Shown here piece by piece: positions 52,864 through 62,242 of a stretch of 64,000 nt of DNA. Both the position numbers and the translations under genes were made by a program. This DNA comes from an uncultured Eggerthellaceae bacterium. GTDB lineage: Bacteria > Actinomycetota > Coriobacteriia > Coriobacteriales > Eggerthellaceae. Under the pieces are notes generated by a model. That model worked only from the letters and a program-made list of their open reading frames with translations, was not told the DNA's origin and searched no databases. Every line of letters begins with the position of its first letter. Positions within the stretch are counted from its first letter, which is position 1. The stretch spans positions 62,001 to 126,000 of the forward strand of contig CAJUSF010000031.1 in NCBI GenBank assembly GCA_910588945.1. Reading direction: 5' to 3'.

Positions 52864-55104
52864 ATGGCAGAGGCTCTCTACAGGAAGTATCGTCCGCAGA
52901 CATTCGAGGATGTGGTCGGACAAGAGCATATCGAGCGGACGATCCGCAACGCCATCCAGACCGATAAAGTTAGCCACGCATATCTATTCACGGGCCCAAG
53001 GGGAACAGGAAAGACCACCACGGCGCGTCTTTTGGCGAAGGCGCTTCTTTGTGAGGGTGGCCCTACGCCTGATCCAGATGGAACGTGCGAGGACTGCGAG
53101 CTGATCGCTTCAGGCGAGCATCCTGATGTATATGAGCTTGACGCGGCAAGCCGTACGGGTGTTGAGAATGTGCGTGAGGAGATCATCGGACGCGTGAATT
53201 ATGCGCCGACCCGCGGTCGCTACAAGGTCTACATCATCGACGAGGTTCACATGCTCTCGGTTGCGGCGTTCAACGCGTTGTTAAAGACGTTGGAGGAGCC
53301 GCCTGAGCATGTCGTGTTCGTGCTTTGTACCACCGACCCGCAAAAGGTTCCCGAGACCATCCAATCTAGGTGTCAGCGTTTCGATTTTCGTCGCATATCC
53401 TCCGAAGAGCTCATCAGCCGTCTCGGCGCGATCTGTGAGATGGAAGGCGTGGAATACGAGGGCGATGCGCTCGATCTGATCGCGCACCGTGCGCAGGGCG
53501 GGATGCGTGATGCGCTCACTTCGCTTGAGCAGTTGATAACGTTTAGCAATGGCAGTGTGACCTCGGTCGAGGCTGAGCGGTTGTTAGGCGCTTTGGATTC
53601 GAGCGATCTTGCCGATATCGTCAAAGCGATAGGAACGCGAGATGTTGCAGCGTGTTTCAAGTGGACCAGCAGCTATGTTGAGACGGGTGCTGATCTGGCG
53701 CAGATAACGAAGGACCTGGCCGAGCATATCCGGGATATGTATGTTATGTCGCTTGCAGGTGCCGATGTTGCCCTTGAGGTAACGGAAGCGGGAAGACGCG
53801 AGCTTGAATCCGAGCTTGCTTGGTTCGGGCCTGATAGGCTTGCGCGTTTGCTGGCTGTTCTTGGGGATCTGATCGCGGAGCTCAAGACGTCTACCAATCA
53901 ACGTCTTTCGTTTGAGATAGCGCTTACGCGCATGGTGAGGCCTGAATCGGATATCACGTTGGCCTCGCTCGCTGAGAGGATAGAGGCTATCGAGCGTGGG
54001 GGAGTTGTCGTTCCTGCCAGTACGGGGGCAACCGCTTTCTCGCCAGTTGCTCAGGCATCGGTTCCGGCTCAAGAACAGAGCGCGAATCCTCGGGTGGCTT
54101 CAGCGCAGAGCGCTAACGTGCAGGCTGCTGCTGTCGATGCTGGCGCATCTCAGCTACAAGAGCATCTGGATGCGGGATCTGCTGAAACTGCGGCGGGTAC
54201 GCAGGCCCCTGCAAAGGTGAATTCGCCAATGTCGATGCCATCTGTTGGTGCGGCAGCATCAGAATCTGTGGAGAGCGCTCCTTTGTCTGATGCATCAGCG
54301 CAAACATCGGCTTCGTCCAGCCAAGCAGGCGATGTAAGTTTGTCCGGACGCGATGTGATGCAGGTGTGGAACTCGATCCTTTCGGCCCTGAAAAAGCAGA
54401 ACGAGGCTTACGGGGTTCTTTTCATGAATACATTTGTGAGCTCTGTAGATGGCGGCAAGAAGCTTCTTATAGAGTTCTCTGCGGCAAATAAGTTCGCGTT
54501 TAATGCAGCCAAGAAGCCCGAGGTCAAACAAGCGCTCGAAAGCGCTTTTGCAGGGGTGGGGCTTGCTGGGATGAGCTATGAGATAACTCAGGGCGACAAA
54601 CCTGCGTCGAGCGCGATTTCTCAAACAAGCACGCAGCCATCCGCTTCGCAGCCGGCTTCTTCTCAGGCGCCACAAAGCGAAGCGCGAACCTCACCTGCGA
54701 CACAGTCAAGCGCAGCACCTCATCAGGCCCAGCAAGGCGTGATGGGGCAGGGCGCTCAAGTTGCTCAAGGGACTCAAGGCGCGGCAGATAAGTCGCAAGG
54801 TGCGAGCTTTAGCGCACAGGATTCCTACGATGAGCCCTATGTTCCCGATGATTATGTCCCGCTAGAGGCGTATGAGGATGCACCTTCTGCATCCCCTGCA
54901 GCAAGCGCCACCCAGTCTGTCCAACAGGCCGAACTCGATCGATCTACTGGCCCGAACGCTGCAGAGAGTAGCGCGGCAACGCAGCCTGTTCAAGATGCGG
55001 TCTCCGGTGCAACTCCGAGCGCTTCAGAGCCTTCTATGAGTGAGATAAGCGACAATCTGGCATCAATGTTCGGGGAAGGGGTCGTACTTGAAGAGATCCA
55101 ATGA
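52864..55104 (+). CDS. dnaX: DNA polymerase III subunits gamma/tau
   Basis: A 746-residue clamp-loader ATPase. The AAA+ core has Walker A GPRGTGKTT at 44-52, DEVH in the Walker B region and sensor 1 VLCTTD; domain III follows. The zinc module shows only three of the usual four Cys (Cys63, Cys75, Cys78); the position of the second Cys reads Asp in PDPDGTCEDC. Residues ~385-745 form a long Ala/Ser/Gln-rich tau region with a more structured block at about 495-580. I see no obvious slippery frameshift site of the E. coli type. Confidence 0.95.
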   Translation: MAEALYRKYRPQTFEDVVGQEHIERTIRNAIQTDKVSHAYLFTGPRGTGKTTTARLLAKALLCEGGPTPDPDGTCEDCELIASGEHPDVYELDAASRTGVENVREEIIGRVNYAPTRGRYKVYIIDEVHMLSVAAFNALLKTLEEPPEHVVFVLCTTDPQKVPETIQSRCQRFDFRRISSEELISRLGAICEMEGVEYEGDALDLIAHRAQGGMRDALTSLEQLITFSNGSVTSVEAERLLGALDSSDLADIVKAIGTRDVAACFKWTSSYVETGADLAQITKDLAEHIRDMYVMSLAGADVALEVTEAGRRELESELAWFGPDRLARLLAVLGDLIAELKTSTNQRLSFEIALTRMVRPESDITLASLAERIEAIERGGVVVPASTGATAFSPVAQASVPAQEQSANPRVASAQSANVQAAAVDAGASQLQEHLDAGSAETAAGTQAPAKVNSPMSMPSVGAAASESVESAPLSDASAQTSASSSQAGDVSLSGRDVMQVWNSILSALKKQNEAYGVLFMNTFVSSVDGGKKLLIEFSAANKFAFNAAKKPEVKQALESAFAGVGLAGMSYEITQGDKPASSAISQTSTQPSASQPASSQAPQSEARTSPATQSSAAPHQAQQGVMGQGAQVAQGTQGAADKSQGASFSAQDSYDEPYVPDDYVPLEAYEDAPSASPAASATQSVQQAELDRSTGPNAAESSAATQPVQDAVSGATPSASEPSMSEISDNLASMFGEGVVLEEIQ

Positions 55105-55221
55105 TCGCTTGAATAAAGGCGCTCTAACTGTAAAATCACTTATGATCGATATCGACTCGATCATCACAACGTAAAGATAAGACCTCGAACAGCGGGGTGT
55201 GAAAGGTTAAGGAGCTTTTCA

Positions 55222-55524
55222 ATGGATATGAAGAAGATGATGAAGCAGGCTAAGAAGATGCAACGCGATGCAGCGGCGGCGCAGGCTGAGATCGCTGAGA
55301 TGGAGTTCAGTGCATCGGCTGGCGGCGGCATGGTCGAGGCCACGGTGATGGGCGATATGACGCTCAAGGCCGTGAAGATCGATCCGGATGCTATCGATCC
55401 TGAAGATATGGAGATGCTTGAGGATATGGTCGTTGCGGCTGTGAATGAGGCTCTGCGTGAGGCTAGCAACACCAGCAATGAGCGCATGAGTTCTCTCATG
55501 GGCGGAATGAATCTTCCGTTCTAA
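55222..55524 (+). CDS. ybaB: YbaB/EbfC family nucleoid-associated protein
   Basis: A 100-residue DNA-binding protein of the YbaB/EbfC family, which sits between dnaX and recR in many bacteria as it does here. The N-terminal helix [22 protein letters not shown], the core [19 protein letters not shown] and the final helices match. AAGGAGC precedes the ATG. It binds DNA as a dimer and may help recombination repair; that is from family knowledge. Confidence 0.95.
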   Translation: MDMKKMMKQAKKMQRDAAAAQAEIAEMEFSASAGGGMVEATVMGDMTLKAVKIDPDAIDPEDMEMLEDMVVAAVNEALREASNTSNERMSSLMGGMNLPF

Positions 55525-55547
55525 TCTTAGATAGGCAAAGGCGAACA

Positions 55548-56144
55548 ATGCAATCGGCGCCCGCCATACAAAAACTGCTCGACGAACTGGAAAGGCTTCC
55601 CGGAATCGGCCCGAAGTCGGCCCAGCGCGTCGCATATCATATTCTCAATTCAGATCGCGATGATGCCATTCGTCTTGCGCAGGCGATCGAAGAGGTTAAG
55701 GATACCGTGCGTTTCTGCTCCCAGTGTTTCAATTATGCCGAAGGCGAACTTTGTGAGATCTGTGCGAGCGTGCGCAGGGATGCAAGCGTCATCTGTGTGG
55801 TCAGTGAGCCGAGAGACATCCCGCCGATCGAGAGAACTGGCGTGTTTAGTGGCGTGTATCACGTGCTCGGAGGCGCTCTCTCTCCGATGGAGGGAATAGG
55901 TCCTGACGAGCTTAAGATCAAAGAACTGATGTCGCGTCTTGTTGATGATAGTGTCCAAGAGGTCGTGATCGCCACAAATCCCAATGTCGAGGGCGAGACC
56001 ACCGCTACATACCTTGCTCGGCTCATAAAACCGTTGGGAATACTGGTCACGCGCCCTGCAAGCGGGTTGCCGGTCGGAGGCGATCTGGAATTCGCGGACG
56101 AAATAACATTGGGCAGAGCGATGGAAGCACGTAGGGAGCTGTAA
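55548..56144 (+). CDS. recR: Recombination protein RecR
   Basis: A 198-residue RecR of usual length. It has the helix-hairpin-helix [17 protein letters not shown], the zinc motif [16 protein letters not shown], the Toprim core ([15 protein letters not shown]) and a C-terminal [22 protein letters not shown]. It acts with RecF/RecO loading RecA at gaps. Its stop overlaps the next start by one base (TAATG). Confidence 0.97.
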   Translation: MQSAPAIQKLLDELERLPGIGPKSAQRVAYHILNSDRDDAIRLAQAIEEVKDTVRFCSQCFNYAEGELCEICASVRRDASVICVVSEPRDIPPIERTGVFSGVYHVLGGALSPMEGIGPDELKIKELMSRLVDDSVQEVVIATNPNVEGETTATYLARLIKPLGILVTRPASGLPVGGDLEFADEITLGRAMEARREL

Positions 56145-57400
56145 TGAACATCTACGTTCCAAGCCCGGCTGTAGCTATAGTCGGCAGGCACAATTCCGGC
56201 AAGACCACACTTGTGGAGAAGCTGATCGCACAGATCGTCTCGAGAGGTCTTGATGTTGGCTCGATCAAGCATCACAGCCATAAGGATTTCGAGATCGATC
56301 ACCCGGGAAAGGACTCTTACAGACATCGCGCTGCTGGTGCGAGCGAGACTGTTATCGCATCTCCTACGAAGATCGCGCGCGTGCGAACGCTCGAGCAAGA
56401 GCTGGAATGCGCCGATATTGTAGAGTCGATGCCCGGGCACGACATCATCATCGTGGAGGGATACCGCAAAAGCGGGCTTCCGACAATAGAGATAATGCGC
56501 GCGGCCAACGCCGCCGATGCTGCGGTAGCCGATGCCTTCTTTGACGCAGCAAGTGCCGGAAGATCACTTGAAGAGGATAACGTTCAGGCGGCTCGTGATG
56601 TGCCGCATGAGTTCGCCGACGATATTGCACACAAGATGCCCTCGGCGAGCACTGTTGCGGTGGTGACGGACATTCCTAAAGCGATCGAGGCCGCGCAGAT
56701 ATATGGGATTCCAACGTTTGACCTTGATGCGATATCGGATATCTCTGATTATCTCGTCGAGCATTATGCGCGTCATCGAATCAGCGTCGTTATCCAAGCC
56801 GGCGGCGAGAGCAGGCGCATGGGTAGATCGAAAGCTACAGTGCCGTTTTGCGGAAGACCGCTCATCTGCAACCTCATAGACAGAGTCTCTCCTGTCGCTG
56901 ACGAGCTTATCATCACGACGAACGAGAGCGAGAACCTAGCATTTCTTCACGAAGTCTATCCTGATCTAGATATCAAGTTGGTGCCGGATAGGTACGATTT
57001 CAGGGGAGCGTTGCCGGGTCTGTGTACCGCGCTCGACGCGGCGACATGCCCGTATGTGGCCGTGGTCGCGTGCGACATGATCTTCGCGAGTGGGGCTTTG
57101 ATGGTGGCCGAATCGATAGAGATGGCCAAGCTTGATGCGGATATCGTGGTGCCGGTAAACAAGCACGGATATGAGCCTTTCCATGCGATGTATCGCCGCG
57201 AGACATGCCTGTCGGCGGTTCTTCGCGCGCTCAAGCAGAACAAGAGCAAGGTCCAAAGCGTTTTTGATGACAGTGCATTGGCGGTCGTCGAATTCGCACA
57301 GGAGCGCGTTCTTAAGGTGGAGCCGCACGGTGGGTGCTTCATCAACGCGAACACTCCCGAGGAGTTATCGCGAATAGAGGAAACCTACATCGGCGAATAG
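56144..57400 (+). CDS. MobB-MobA fusion for molybdenum cofactor nucleotide attachment
   Basis: A 418-residue fusion. Residues 1-~210 are MobB, a GTP-binding adapter with Walker A GRHNSGKTT (residues 15-23), HHSHKDFEIDHPGKDS and the metal motif-like VEGYRKSGLP. Residues ~212-418 are MobA, the molybdenum cofactor guanylyltransferase, starting ISVVIQAGGESRRMG with GRSKA and later GALPGLCTALDAA and VACDMIF. It supplies the bis-MGD cofactor needed by the molybdoenzyme at the start of the window. It overlaps recR by one base. Fusion order is MobB first, opposite to the more common separate mobA-mobB pair. Confidence 0.92.
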   Translation: MNIYVPSPAVAIVGRHNSGKTTLVEKLIAQIVSRGLDVGSIKHHSHKDFEIDHPGKDSYRHRAAGASETVIASPTKIARVRTLEQELECADIVESMPGHDIIIVEGYRKSGLPTIEIMRAANAADAAVADAFFDAASAGRSLEEDNVQAARDVPHEFADDIAHKMPSASTVAVVTDIPKAIEAAQIYGIPTFDLDAISDISDYLVEHYARHRISVVIQAGGESRRMGRSKATVPFCGRPLICNLIDRVSPVADELIITTNESENLAFLHEVYPDLDIKLVPDRYDFRGALPGLCTALDAATCPYVAVVACDMIFASGALMVAESIEMAKLDADIVVPVNKHGYEPFHAMYRRETCLSAVLRALKQNKSKVQSVFDDSALAVVEFAQERVLKVEPHGGCFINANTPEELSRIEETYIGE

Positions 57401-57466
57401 CGCATCTTGCGAGCAGAGCATCGAAGCGCTCGCCGAATTCAACTTTGATTCATTTGAGAGGAGCAG

Positions 57467-58687
57467 ATGCCAAGCGTATCGGACATAATGGAGATGGCTG
57501 AACTCTTGAAGGTGAAAGCCATTGGCATCGAAGAGGATAAGTGCGTGGTGGTGCGCAACAGAAATGCTACCTGCACAAAATGCATGGATGTCTGTATTCG
57601 CTCGTGTATCAGCGCGTCGAGAAATGAACTTTCCATAGACTCTGCAGCATGCGTCAATTGTGGCGCTTGCGTTTGCGTTTGTCCGACGGGCGCTCTTTCA
57701 ACATTGGAGCCGACGGTTGAGTCTATGGCGGCATCTATCGCATCTAGCTCGGACACATCGAGCGGACTTGCTGTAATTGCTTGTGCCAGAAAGGCGTCGA
57801 AGCACGAAGCGGATGTTGAACGCTTTTCCGAAGTGGCGTGCTTGGGTCAGGTCAATGAGGCGCTGCTTGTCAGTTGTGCGGCATCAGGGCTTGTGGACAT
57901 GGTGCTTGTTGATGGAGATTGCACCACTTGCAAATATGGTGCAGTGTCGCCTTCTATTGATGAGACTATCAACAACGCGGTTGAGCTTCTCGAATCCGCA
58001 AGAAGCGAGGCGATAATCACGCGTGCGTCGGAGTTTCCTGAAGAGATCGAGGTGGGAAAGGATGCACGCCGCAGTTTTAGGGGTGAAGACAGGCGTGGTC
58101 TGCTATTCCAGACAGGCGGCTATGTGCGAAAGGTCGCCACAGGGGTGGCGAAGAAGACGATAGACGACAAGCTTGGTGTGGAGAACAAACCCAAGACGCT
58201 TCGTGATAGATTGTCGGCCGGGCAGAGCGGTCGCATGCCATCGTTTAAGCCGGAGGGCAATTTCGAGATCGTGGAGGCGCTTGTTCGAATCTTGAGCAAA
58301 AGCGGAGTCGATGTCTATGATCCTGATGATGATTCGCGGCTTTATCTGGACGACACTGTTCTTAATACTAGGCATTTCGGTAAGCTTGATATCGATCTTG
58401 AAAAATGTTCGGGATGCGGGCTATGTGTGTTGTTTTGCCCGACAGAGGCGATCAGTCACTCGCAATATGAGACACCTGAAGATCCTGATCGTAAGTATCT
58501 GGAATTCGATGCGTCGCTTTGCACTCAGTGTCGGCTATGCGAGGATGTCTGTATAAGGAAATGCCTTGAGATCGATTCGCATGTAAAGCTCTCTTCGATA
58601 TTCGAAATGAATCCTGAGCTTGTTGAGATCAACAAGCCTCAAGAGCGCGCGAGTATATTCGACTTCAATCGAAACCGCAATAGATAA
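57467..58687 (+). CDS. Multi-cluster [4Fe-4S] protein with central hydrogenase Fe-S-like domain
   Basis: A 406-residue soluble redox protein. The N-terminal ferredoxin pair uses Cys36, 39, 43, 47 and Cys62, 65, 68, 72. A central region (about 98-160) contains VACLGQVNEALLVSCAASG and DGDCTTCKYG, similar to the MvhD/HdrA-type hydrogenase Fe-S domain. The C-terminal pair uses Cys314, 317, 320, 324 and Cys352, 355, 358, 362/366. This gives at least four [4Fe-4S] clusters. It follows MobBA by 66 bp and has GAGAGGAGC as its ribosome-binding site, so it may serve the molybdoenzyme or a related reductase; partner unknown. Confidence 0.78.
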   Translation: MPSVSDIMEMAELLKVKAIGIEEDKCVVVRNRNATCTKCMDVCIRSCISASRNELSIDSAACVNCGACVCVCPTGALSTLEPTVESMAASIASSSDTSSGLAVIACARKASKHEADVERFSEVACLGQVNEALLVSCAASGLVDMVLVDGDCTTCKYGAVSPSIDETINNAVELLESARSEAIITRASEFPEEIEVGKDARRSFRGEDRRGLLFQTGGYVRKVATGVAKKTIDDKLGVENKPKTLRDRLSAGQSGRMPSFKPEGNFEIVEALVRILSKSGVDVYDPDDDSRLYLDDTVLNTRHFGKLDIDLEKCSGCGLCVLFCPTEAISHSQYETPEDPDRKYLEFDASLCTQCRLCEDVCIRKCLEIDSHVKLSSIFEMNPELVEINKPQERASIFDFNRNRNR

Positions 58688-58779
58688 GTAATCCAAATCT
58701 AACAATAAATAGCGAATTTGACTGGCTTGGCTCGATATAGGACATGAGTCAAGCGTGTGGTTTCCTTTCAAGTGAGGTG

Positions 58780-59892
58780 CTATGTGGTGGTAGGATCCTG
58801 CGCGTTATCCTCCGATGAGCTGCTTGAGCTCGCATCGGAGGATGAGCTGTCGGGAGTTGTGGTAGAGGTGCCTGTAGATGCGTTTGTCGAGGAAGAGTCT
58901 TCGGCAGAAGAAGATGATGATTCGGCTGAAGAATTCGACGAGGAACTTGCGCTGTTCGTTGAGCTCGATGAATCAGAGGACGATGCGCTTGAGCTACTTG
59001 ATGACGAATGGTCGCCTTCGAACAGGTCAAGAGGATCGCTGGCGCTTCCTTTAGATGATTCGGATGTTGTGAGTGGAACGAAGATCGATTGCGGTTTAGC
59101 GCCGATGCCCTGGCCTTGGCTCGAAACATAAACAACCACAGCACTGAGCGCCACAGCGATGAGCGCAGATACGACGCATACCACGATGAGCTCGATCTTC
59201 ATACGTCTTTTTGCGATCAGAGCGGCTTTGATCCTAGGATCATCCTCTTTAATCTTCGCGTGTATATCCTCGGCGGATTCGGTTGCATCATCGGTTCTAT
59301 CGGCATCAACGGTCTTGTTGGCATCATCGCTCAGCATATCTTCGGTGCTGAGGGAGTCGACCGAATCGGTGTCGCCTTCAAGTTCGGAAATGGGAAGGGT
59401 TACAGCGTTGGCCTGAATGGATAGTTCGTCGAGTGGGATGGAGTCGGACGATTCGCTTTGATGTTCATGTAGTTCGGCGGAAGAGTCGGCGTTAGAGGCT
59501 GTGGTTGTGTCGCCGCTCTGCTGTTCGTTTGCGAATTCGCCGTCATCAGTTAAAGCGTTGTGCTCATCATCGCGTTCATCGTGTTTGTCCATTCCGATGG
59601 CGGATGTCATATGCTCGATGAGATCGTGGGTCTTGTCGATGACGGGGATCTCTTTGATCTTTTCGGTTGATTCTCTCAAGAAATGCTTATATAGAGACGC
59701 AGCGGTGGTTGACACAATGGATGCGACAGCTACTCCTATGACAGATCCGGCGATGCCGATATAGGAGGAGAGCAGCATGGATGTAACAGCAGCCAAAGCG
59801 GTTGCTGTTACCTGAACTACTGAAATGTCCTCGAATAGTCGACGCTTGTTCTGTTTGTTCTTAGTGCCGTGCTTGTTTGATTCGTCTGCCAT
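58780..59892 (-). CDS. Membrane protein with acidic and poly-Ser regions
   Basis: A 370-residue protein. Residues 1-~18 are basic. A conserved hydrophobic segment follows (about 24-68, VVQVTATALAAVTSMLLSSYIGIAGSV), a pattern seen in many actinobacterial proteins of unknown function. A long acidic Asp/Glu/Ser/Thr stretch fills about 90-215, a second helix lies at about 232-255, and an external tail dominated by Ser, Asp and Thr (about 270-370) ends the protein. Its base composition in the tail is repetitive. It is 26 bp downstream of the deacetylase gene and likely in its operon. I assign no function. Confidence 0.7.
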   Translation of the reverse strand: MADESNKHGTKNKQNKRRLFEDISVVQVTATALAAVTSMLLSSYIGIAGSVIGVAVASIVSTTAASLYKHFLRESTEKIKEIPVIDKTHDLIEHMTSAIGMDKHDERDDEHNALTDDGEFANEQQSGDTTTASNADSSAELHEHQSESSDSIPLDELSIQANAVTLPISELEGDTDSVDSLSTEDMLSDDANKTVDADRTDDATESAEDIHAKIKEDDPRIKAALIAKRRMKIELIVVCVVSALIAVALSAVVVYVSSQGQGIGAKPQSIFVPLTTSESSKGSASDPLDLFEGDHSSSSSSSASSSDSSSSTNSASSSSNSSAESSSSSAEDSSSTNASTGTSTTTPDSSSSDASSSSSSEDNAQDPTTT

Positions 59893-59917
59893 GGCGCTGA
59901 TCTTCTCTTATTATTGC

Positions 59918-61471
59918 TTAAGAAGATTCTTCACCATTATCTGAATAATTTGCGAGCAATTCGTCGATCGTTATGAATCTGTAGCCTTGTTCGGCAAGAG
60001 CGGGAAGGGCATCGCGAAGAGCCTGAATTGTCTGACTGCGATCACCGCCGCCGTCATGCATGAGGATGATGTCTCCTGGCGTAGCTTGCAGCAATGCGGA
60101 GAAGATCGCTTGAGCGCCGGGCTTCCTCCAGTCGTTGGTGTCGATGTTCCAACCCATTTCTGAGGTTGCGAATTCACTCAGAATACGAGCGGTGTTTTCG
60201 CTGAGGTTGCCTCCGGGAACGCGAATGACCTTGCTGGCTTCTTCGCCTGTGACTTGAGATATGGCTTCAAGCCCTTTTGAGATCTCTTCACGCTGCTCGT
60301 CGTCGGTCATATAGTCGAGATTCACGCCTTGACCTGATCCTGATGCATGATCCCATGTATGCGTGCAGATTTGGTGGCCTTCGTCATGAGCGCGCTTGAT
60401 GACGTCCTCGAGGCCAGCAATTCTTTCTCCGACGGTGAAAAATGTTGCTTTTGCATTGTTCTCAGCAAGCACATCTAAAACTTGTGTCGTTTGGTCCTTC
60501 CAGGGTCCGTCGTCGAAAGTGAGCGCGATTACCTTATCGTCACCGCTATCGATGTTGTATTTCTTCATCGTCTCAGTGGTTGGCTCGGTCTGGACCGCAT
60601 CTATGGTGATCCCCGATATCGCACCGATCTTTCTAAGGCTCGTGCCGGGCTGGCCTTCTCCTGTGAATTTATGAACGGCACCAACGCCGTCGAAGACGAC
60701 AGGTGCCGAGGTTTCCACTGTCTCTTCGGTGTATTCTTCTGTGATATCTACGCCGTCGGACACTTCTACGATATCGCCTTGTTTGAGCTCGTAATCGTGA
60801 TCAGGCTCAGGAGAGCCGTTCACGTTGAAGGTGTAGGGAGTGCCTGCTCCAGCTTCGATCAGCGACCCATCGATCGCGAGAAGGTCGCCCGGTTCGACCG
60901 AGATGCCTTTCGCGTCCGTGGCTTGTTGCAGGGTGGTATGCGCTTTGACGGTGAATTCTTGTCCGTTTATGGTTATGGTCCTATCCCATGGGAACAGGAA
61001 AAGAATGAGAATCGCTAGAACGACTATCGCTGCTGCGCTCAAAGCCACCATGCGCTTTCTGCGTTGCTTTTCCTTGCGGATCTTGGAGCGACCGACCGGA
61101 TTGGGAACAGGAACAAGGATCGGGGAAGGCTTGAACTCACGATCATCTTGAGCGTAGTGGATTTGAGATACTGCGATATCTGATGAGTTTTGGGGCACAG
61201 CTTGATAGTGAGCTTCATCAGGGAATGCTTGTTGTGCTGCATGGGGTGCCGGGGGTGTATGGACTGCATGTCGGGCATCATTGCCAACAGCTGGAGAAAC
61301 GACATGGTTTATGTTGTACTCTGCGGTATTTGCAGAATCTCCGATAGGTCTTCCGGCCGATGTAGGATAGGGTTCATCCATGTAGATATCGCCGCTAGCC
61401 TCATCGATGCCGGCGATAAAAGGCGCATTCATCTTGGCATCATTGCCGTTATGTTCGGTCATATTCGACAA
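59918..61471 (-). CDS. Membrane-anchored polysaccharide deacetylase (NodB domain)
   Basis: A 517-residue type II membrane protein. A ~130-residue disordered N-terminus precedes a basic KEKQRRKR stop-transfer and a helix (about 142-162). The external part has a small beta-rich module (about 165-280), with SPOR/ubiquitin-like ITINGQEFTVKAHTTLQQA. The NodB deacetylase (about 315-510) follows, with the catalytic TFDDGPW, the zinc His pair HTWDHAS, RVPGG and the final MHDGGGDR motif. It probably de-N-acetylates peptidoglycan or another wall glycan, giving lysozyme resistance. It is upstream of the Ser-rich membrane protein gene. Confidence 0.9.
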   Translation of the reverse strand: MSNMTEHNGNDAKMNAPFIAGIDEASGDIYMDEPYPTSAGRPIGDSANTAEYNINHVVSPAVGNDARHAVHTPPAPHAAQQAFPDEAHYQAVPQNSSDIAVSQIHYAQDDREFKPSPILVPVPNPVGRSKIRKEKQRRKRMVALSAAAIVVLAILILFLFPWDRTITINGQEFTVKAHTTLQQATDAKGISVEPGDLLAIDGSLIEAGAGTPYTFNVNGSPEPDHDYELKQGDIVEVSDGVDITEEYTEETVETSAPVVFDGVGAVHKFTGEGQPGTSLRKIGAISGITIDAVQTEPTTETMKKYNIDSGDDKVIALTFDDGPWKDQTTQVLDVLAENNAKATFFTVGERIAGLEDVIKRAHDEGHQICTHTWDHASGSGQGVNLDYMTDDEQREEISKGLEAISQVTGEEASKVIRVPGGNLSENTARILSEFATSEMGWNIDTNDWRKPGAQAIFSALLQATPGDIILMHDGGGDRSQTIQALRDALPALAEQGYRFITIDELLANYSDNGEESS

Positions 61472-61730
61472 GCGGTCATCTCATATCTTTTATATGCGCT
61501 TATGCGCGAAGCGATGTTGTATTTCGTACCGATTCATGCTAACGAAAAAAAAGGCGAGTTGCAACAAAAAATGCAAGCGTACGGAGTAATTCTTATTTTC
61601 TTGACAACAAAAACATCGTTCGTATCCGCCGATACAGGACCTTTTATTTGCCAATCATCGGCGAGAGAGGCGCTCGCTGCGGATCCGAGCATCCAAAGAC
61701 CGCTCATTTGCGATTTATTGGAAATAGTAC
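61472..61730. other. Gene-free stretch between the deacetylase and the tRNA pair
   Basis: About 260 bp with no ORF that has a start signal or motif. It contains an A8 run near 61545 and the region upstream of the divergently transcribed deacetylase promoter. Nothing else is seen. Confidence 0.5.
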
Positions 61731-61759
61731 TTGACGCAGAGGAGAATCATATTTAATAT
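61731..61759 (+). promoter_or_regulatory. Promoter of tRNA-Gln
   Basis: TTGACG at 61731-61736, a 17-bp spacer and TAATAT at 61754-61759, close to the consensus, 37 bp before the tRNA. Confidence 0.85.
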
Positions 61760-61795
61760 AGCGTCTTGCGCTATCGACTGCGCACGCACTGAAGT

Positions 61796-61869
61796 TGGGG
61801 TGTCGTCTAATGGCAGGACAGCGGTTTCTGGTGCCGTATGTGAGGGTTCGACTCCTTCCACCCCAGCCA
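61796..61869 (+). tRNA. tRNA-Gln(CTG)
   Basis: A 74-nt cloverleaf: acceptor TGGGGTG/CACCCCA, anticodon stem-loop GCGGT TTCTGGT GCCGT giving anticodon CTG, T-arm GGTTCGACTCC and an encoded CCA end. Confidence 0.96.
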
Positions 61870-61926
61870 CTTCAACAACTGCTCAAGATGTCAATCATTC
61901 TTTTGCAGTTTGCGTGATATTCGATA

Positions 61927-61954
61927 TGGACATATGCGATCTTTCGTGTATACT
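61927..61954 (+). promoter_or_regulatory. Promoter of tRNA-Glu
   Basis: TGGACA at 61927-61932, a 16-bp spacer and a perfect TATACT at 61949-61954, 19 bp before the tRNA. Confidence 0.7.
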
Positions 61955-61973
61955 ATTCAAGCGCTTTATAAGT

Positions 61974-62050
61974 GGCTCCGTCGTCTAGCGGTTTAGGACG
62001 CCGCCCTCTCAAGGCGGAGGTCGCCGGTTCGAATCCGGTCGGAGCTACCA
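61974..62050 (+). tRNA. tRNA-Glu(CTC)
   Basis: A 77-nt cloverleaf: acceptor GGCTCCG/CGGAGCT (one G-T pair), anticodon loop CTCTCAA giving anticodon CTC, GGTTCGAATCC T-arm and an encoded CCA end. Confidence 0.96.
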
Positions 62051-62059
62051 AGAAACAGC

Positions 62060-62091
62060 AGGCTAGAGGGTATTTTCCTTCTGGCCTTTTT
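62060..62091 (+). terminator. Terminator of tRNA-Glu
   Basis: AGGCTAGAGGG pairs with CCTTCTGGCCT (two G-T pairs) around a short AT loop, followed by TTTT. Confidence 0.85.
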
Positions 62092-62242
62092 CATTTCCCA
62101 ATGATTTAGGTGCAAAAAAGGTGCAAATCGTCCCCGAACTTTACCAATCTATAACCTCTTTCGCCTCTTTCATTTCCTCCATGCCAACATGAATCCGTAT
62201 CCTTGCTCGTAGGCTCGCGCCCTTACGCTCCGTTAGTGCGGC

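Noticed and set aside
62108..62128. Attachment-site-like AGGTGCAAAA repeat after tRNA-Glu
   Set aside because: A short direct repeat (AGGTGCAAA twice) near a tRNA, but no integrase, no second copy of the tRNA end and no mobile genes nearby.
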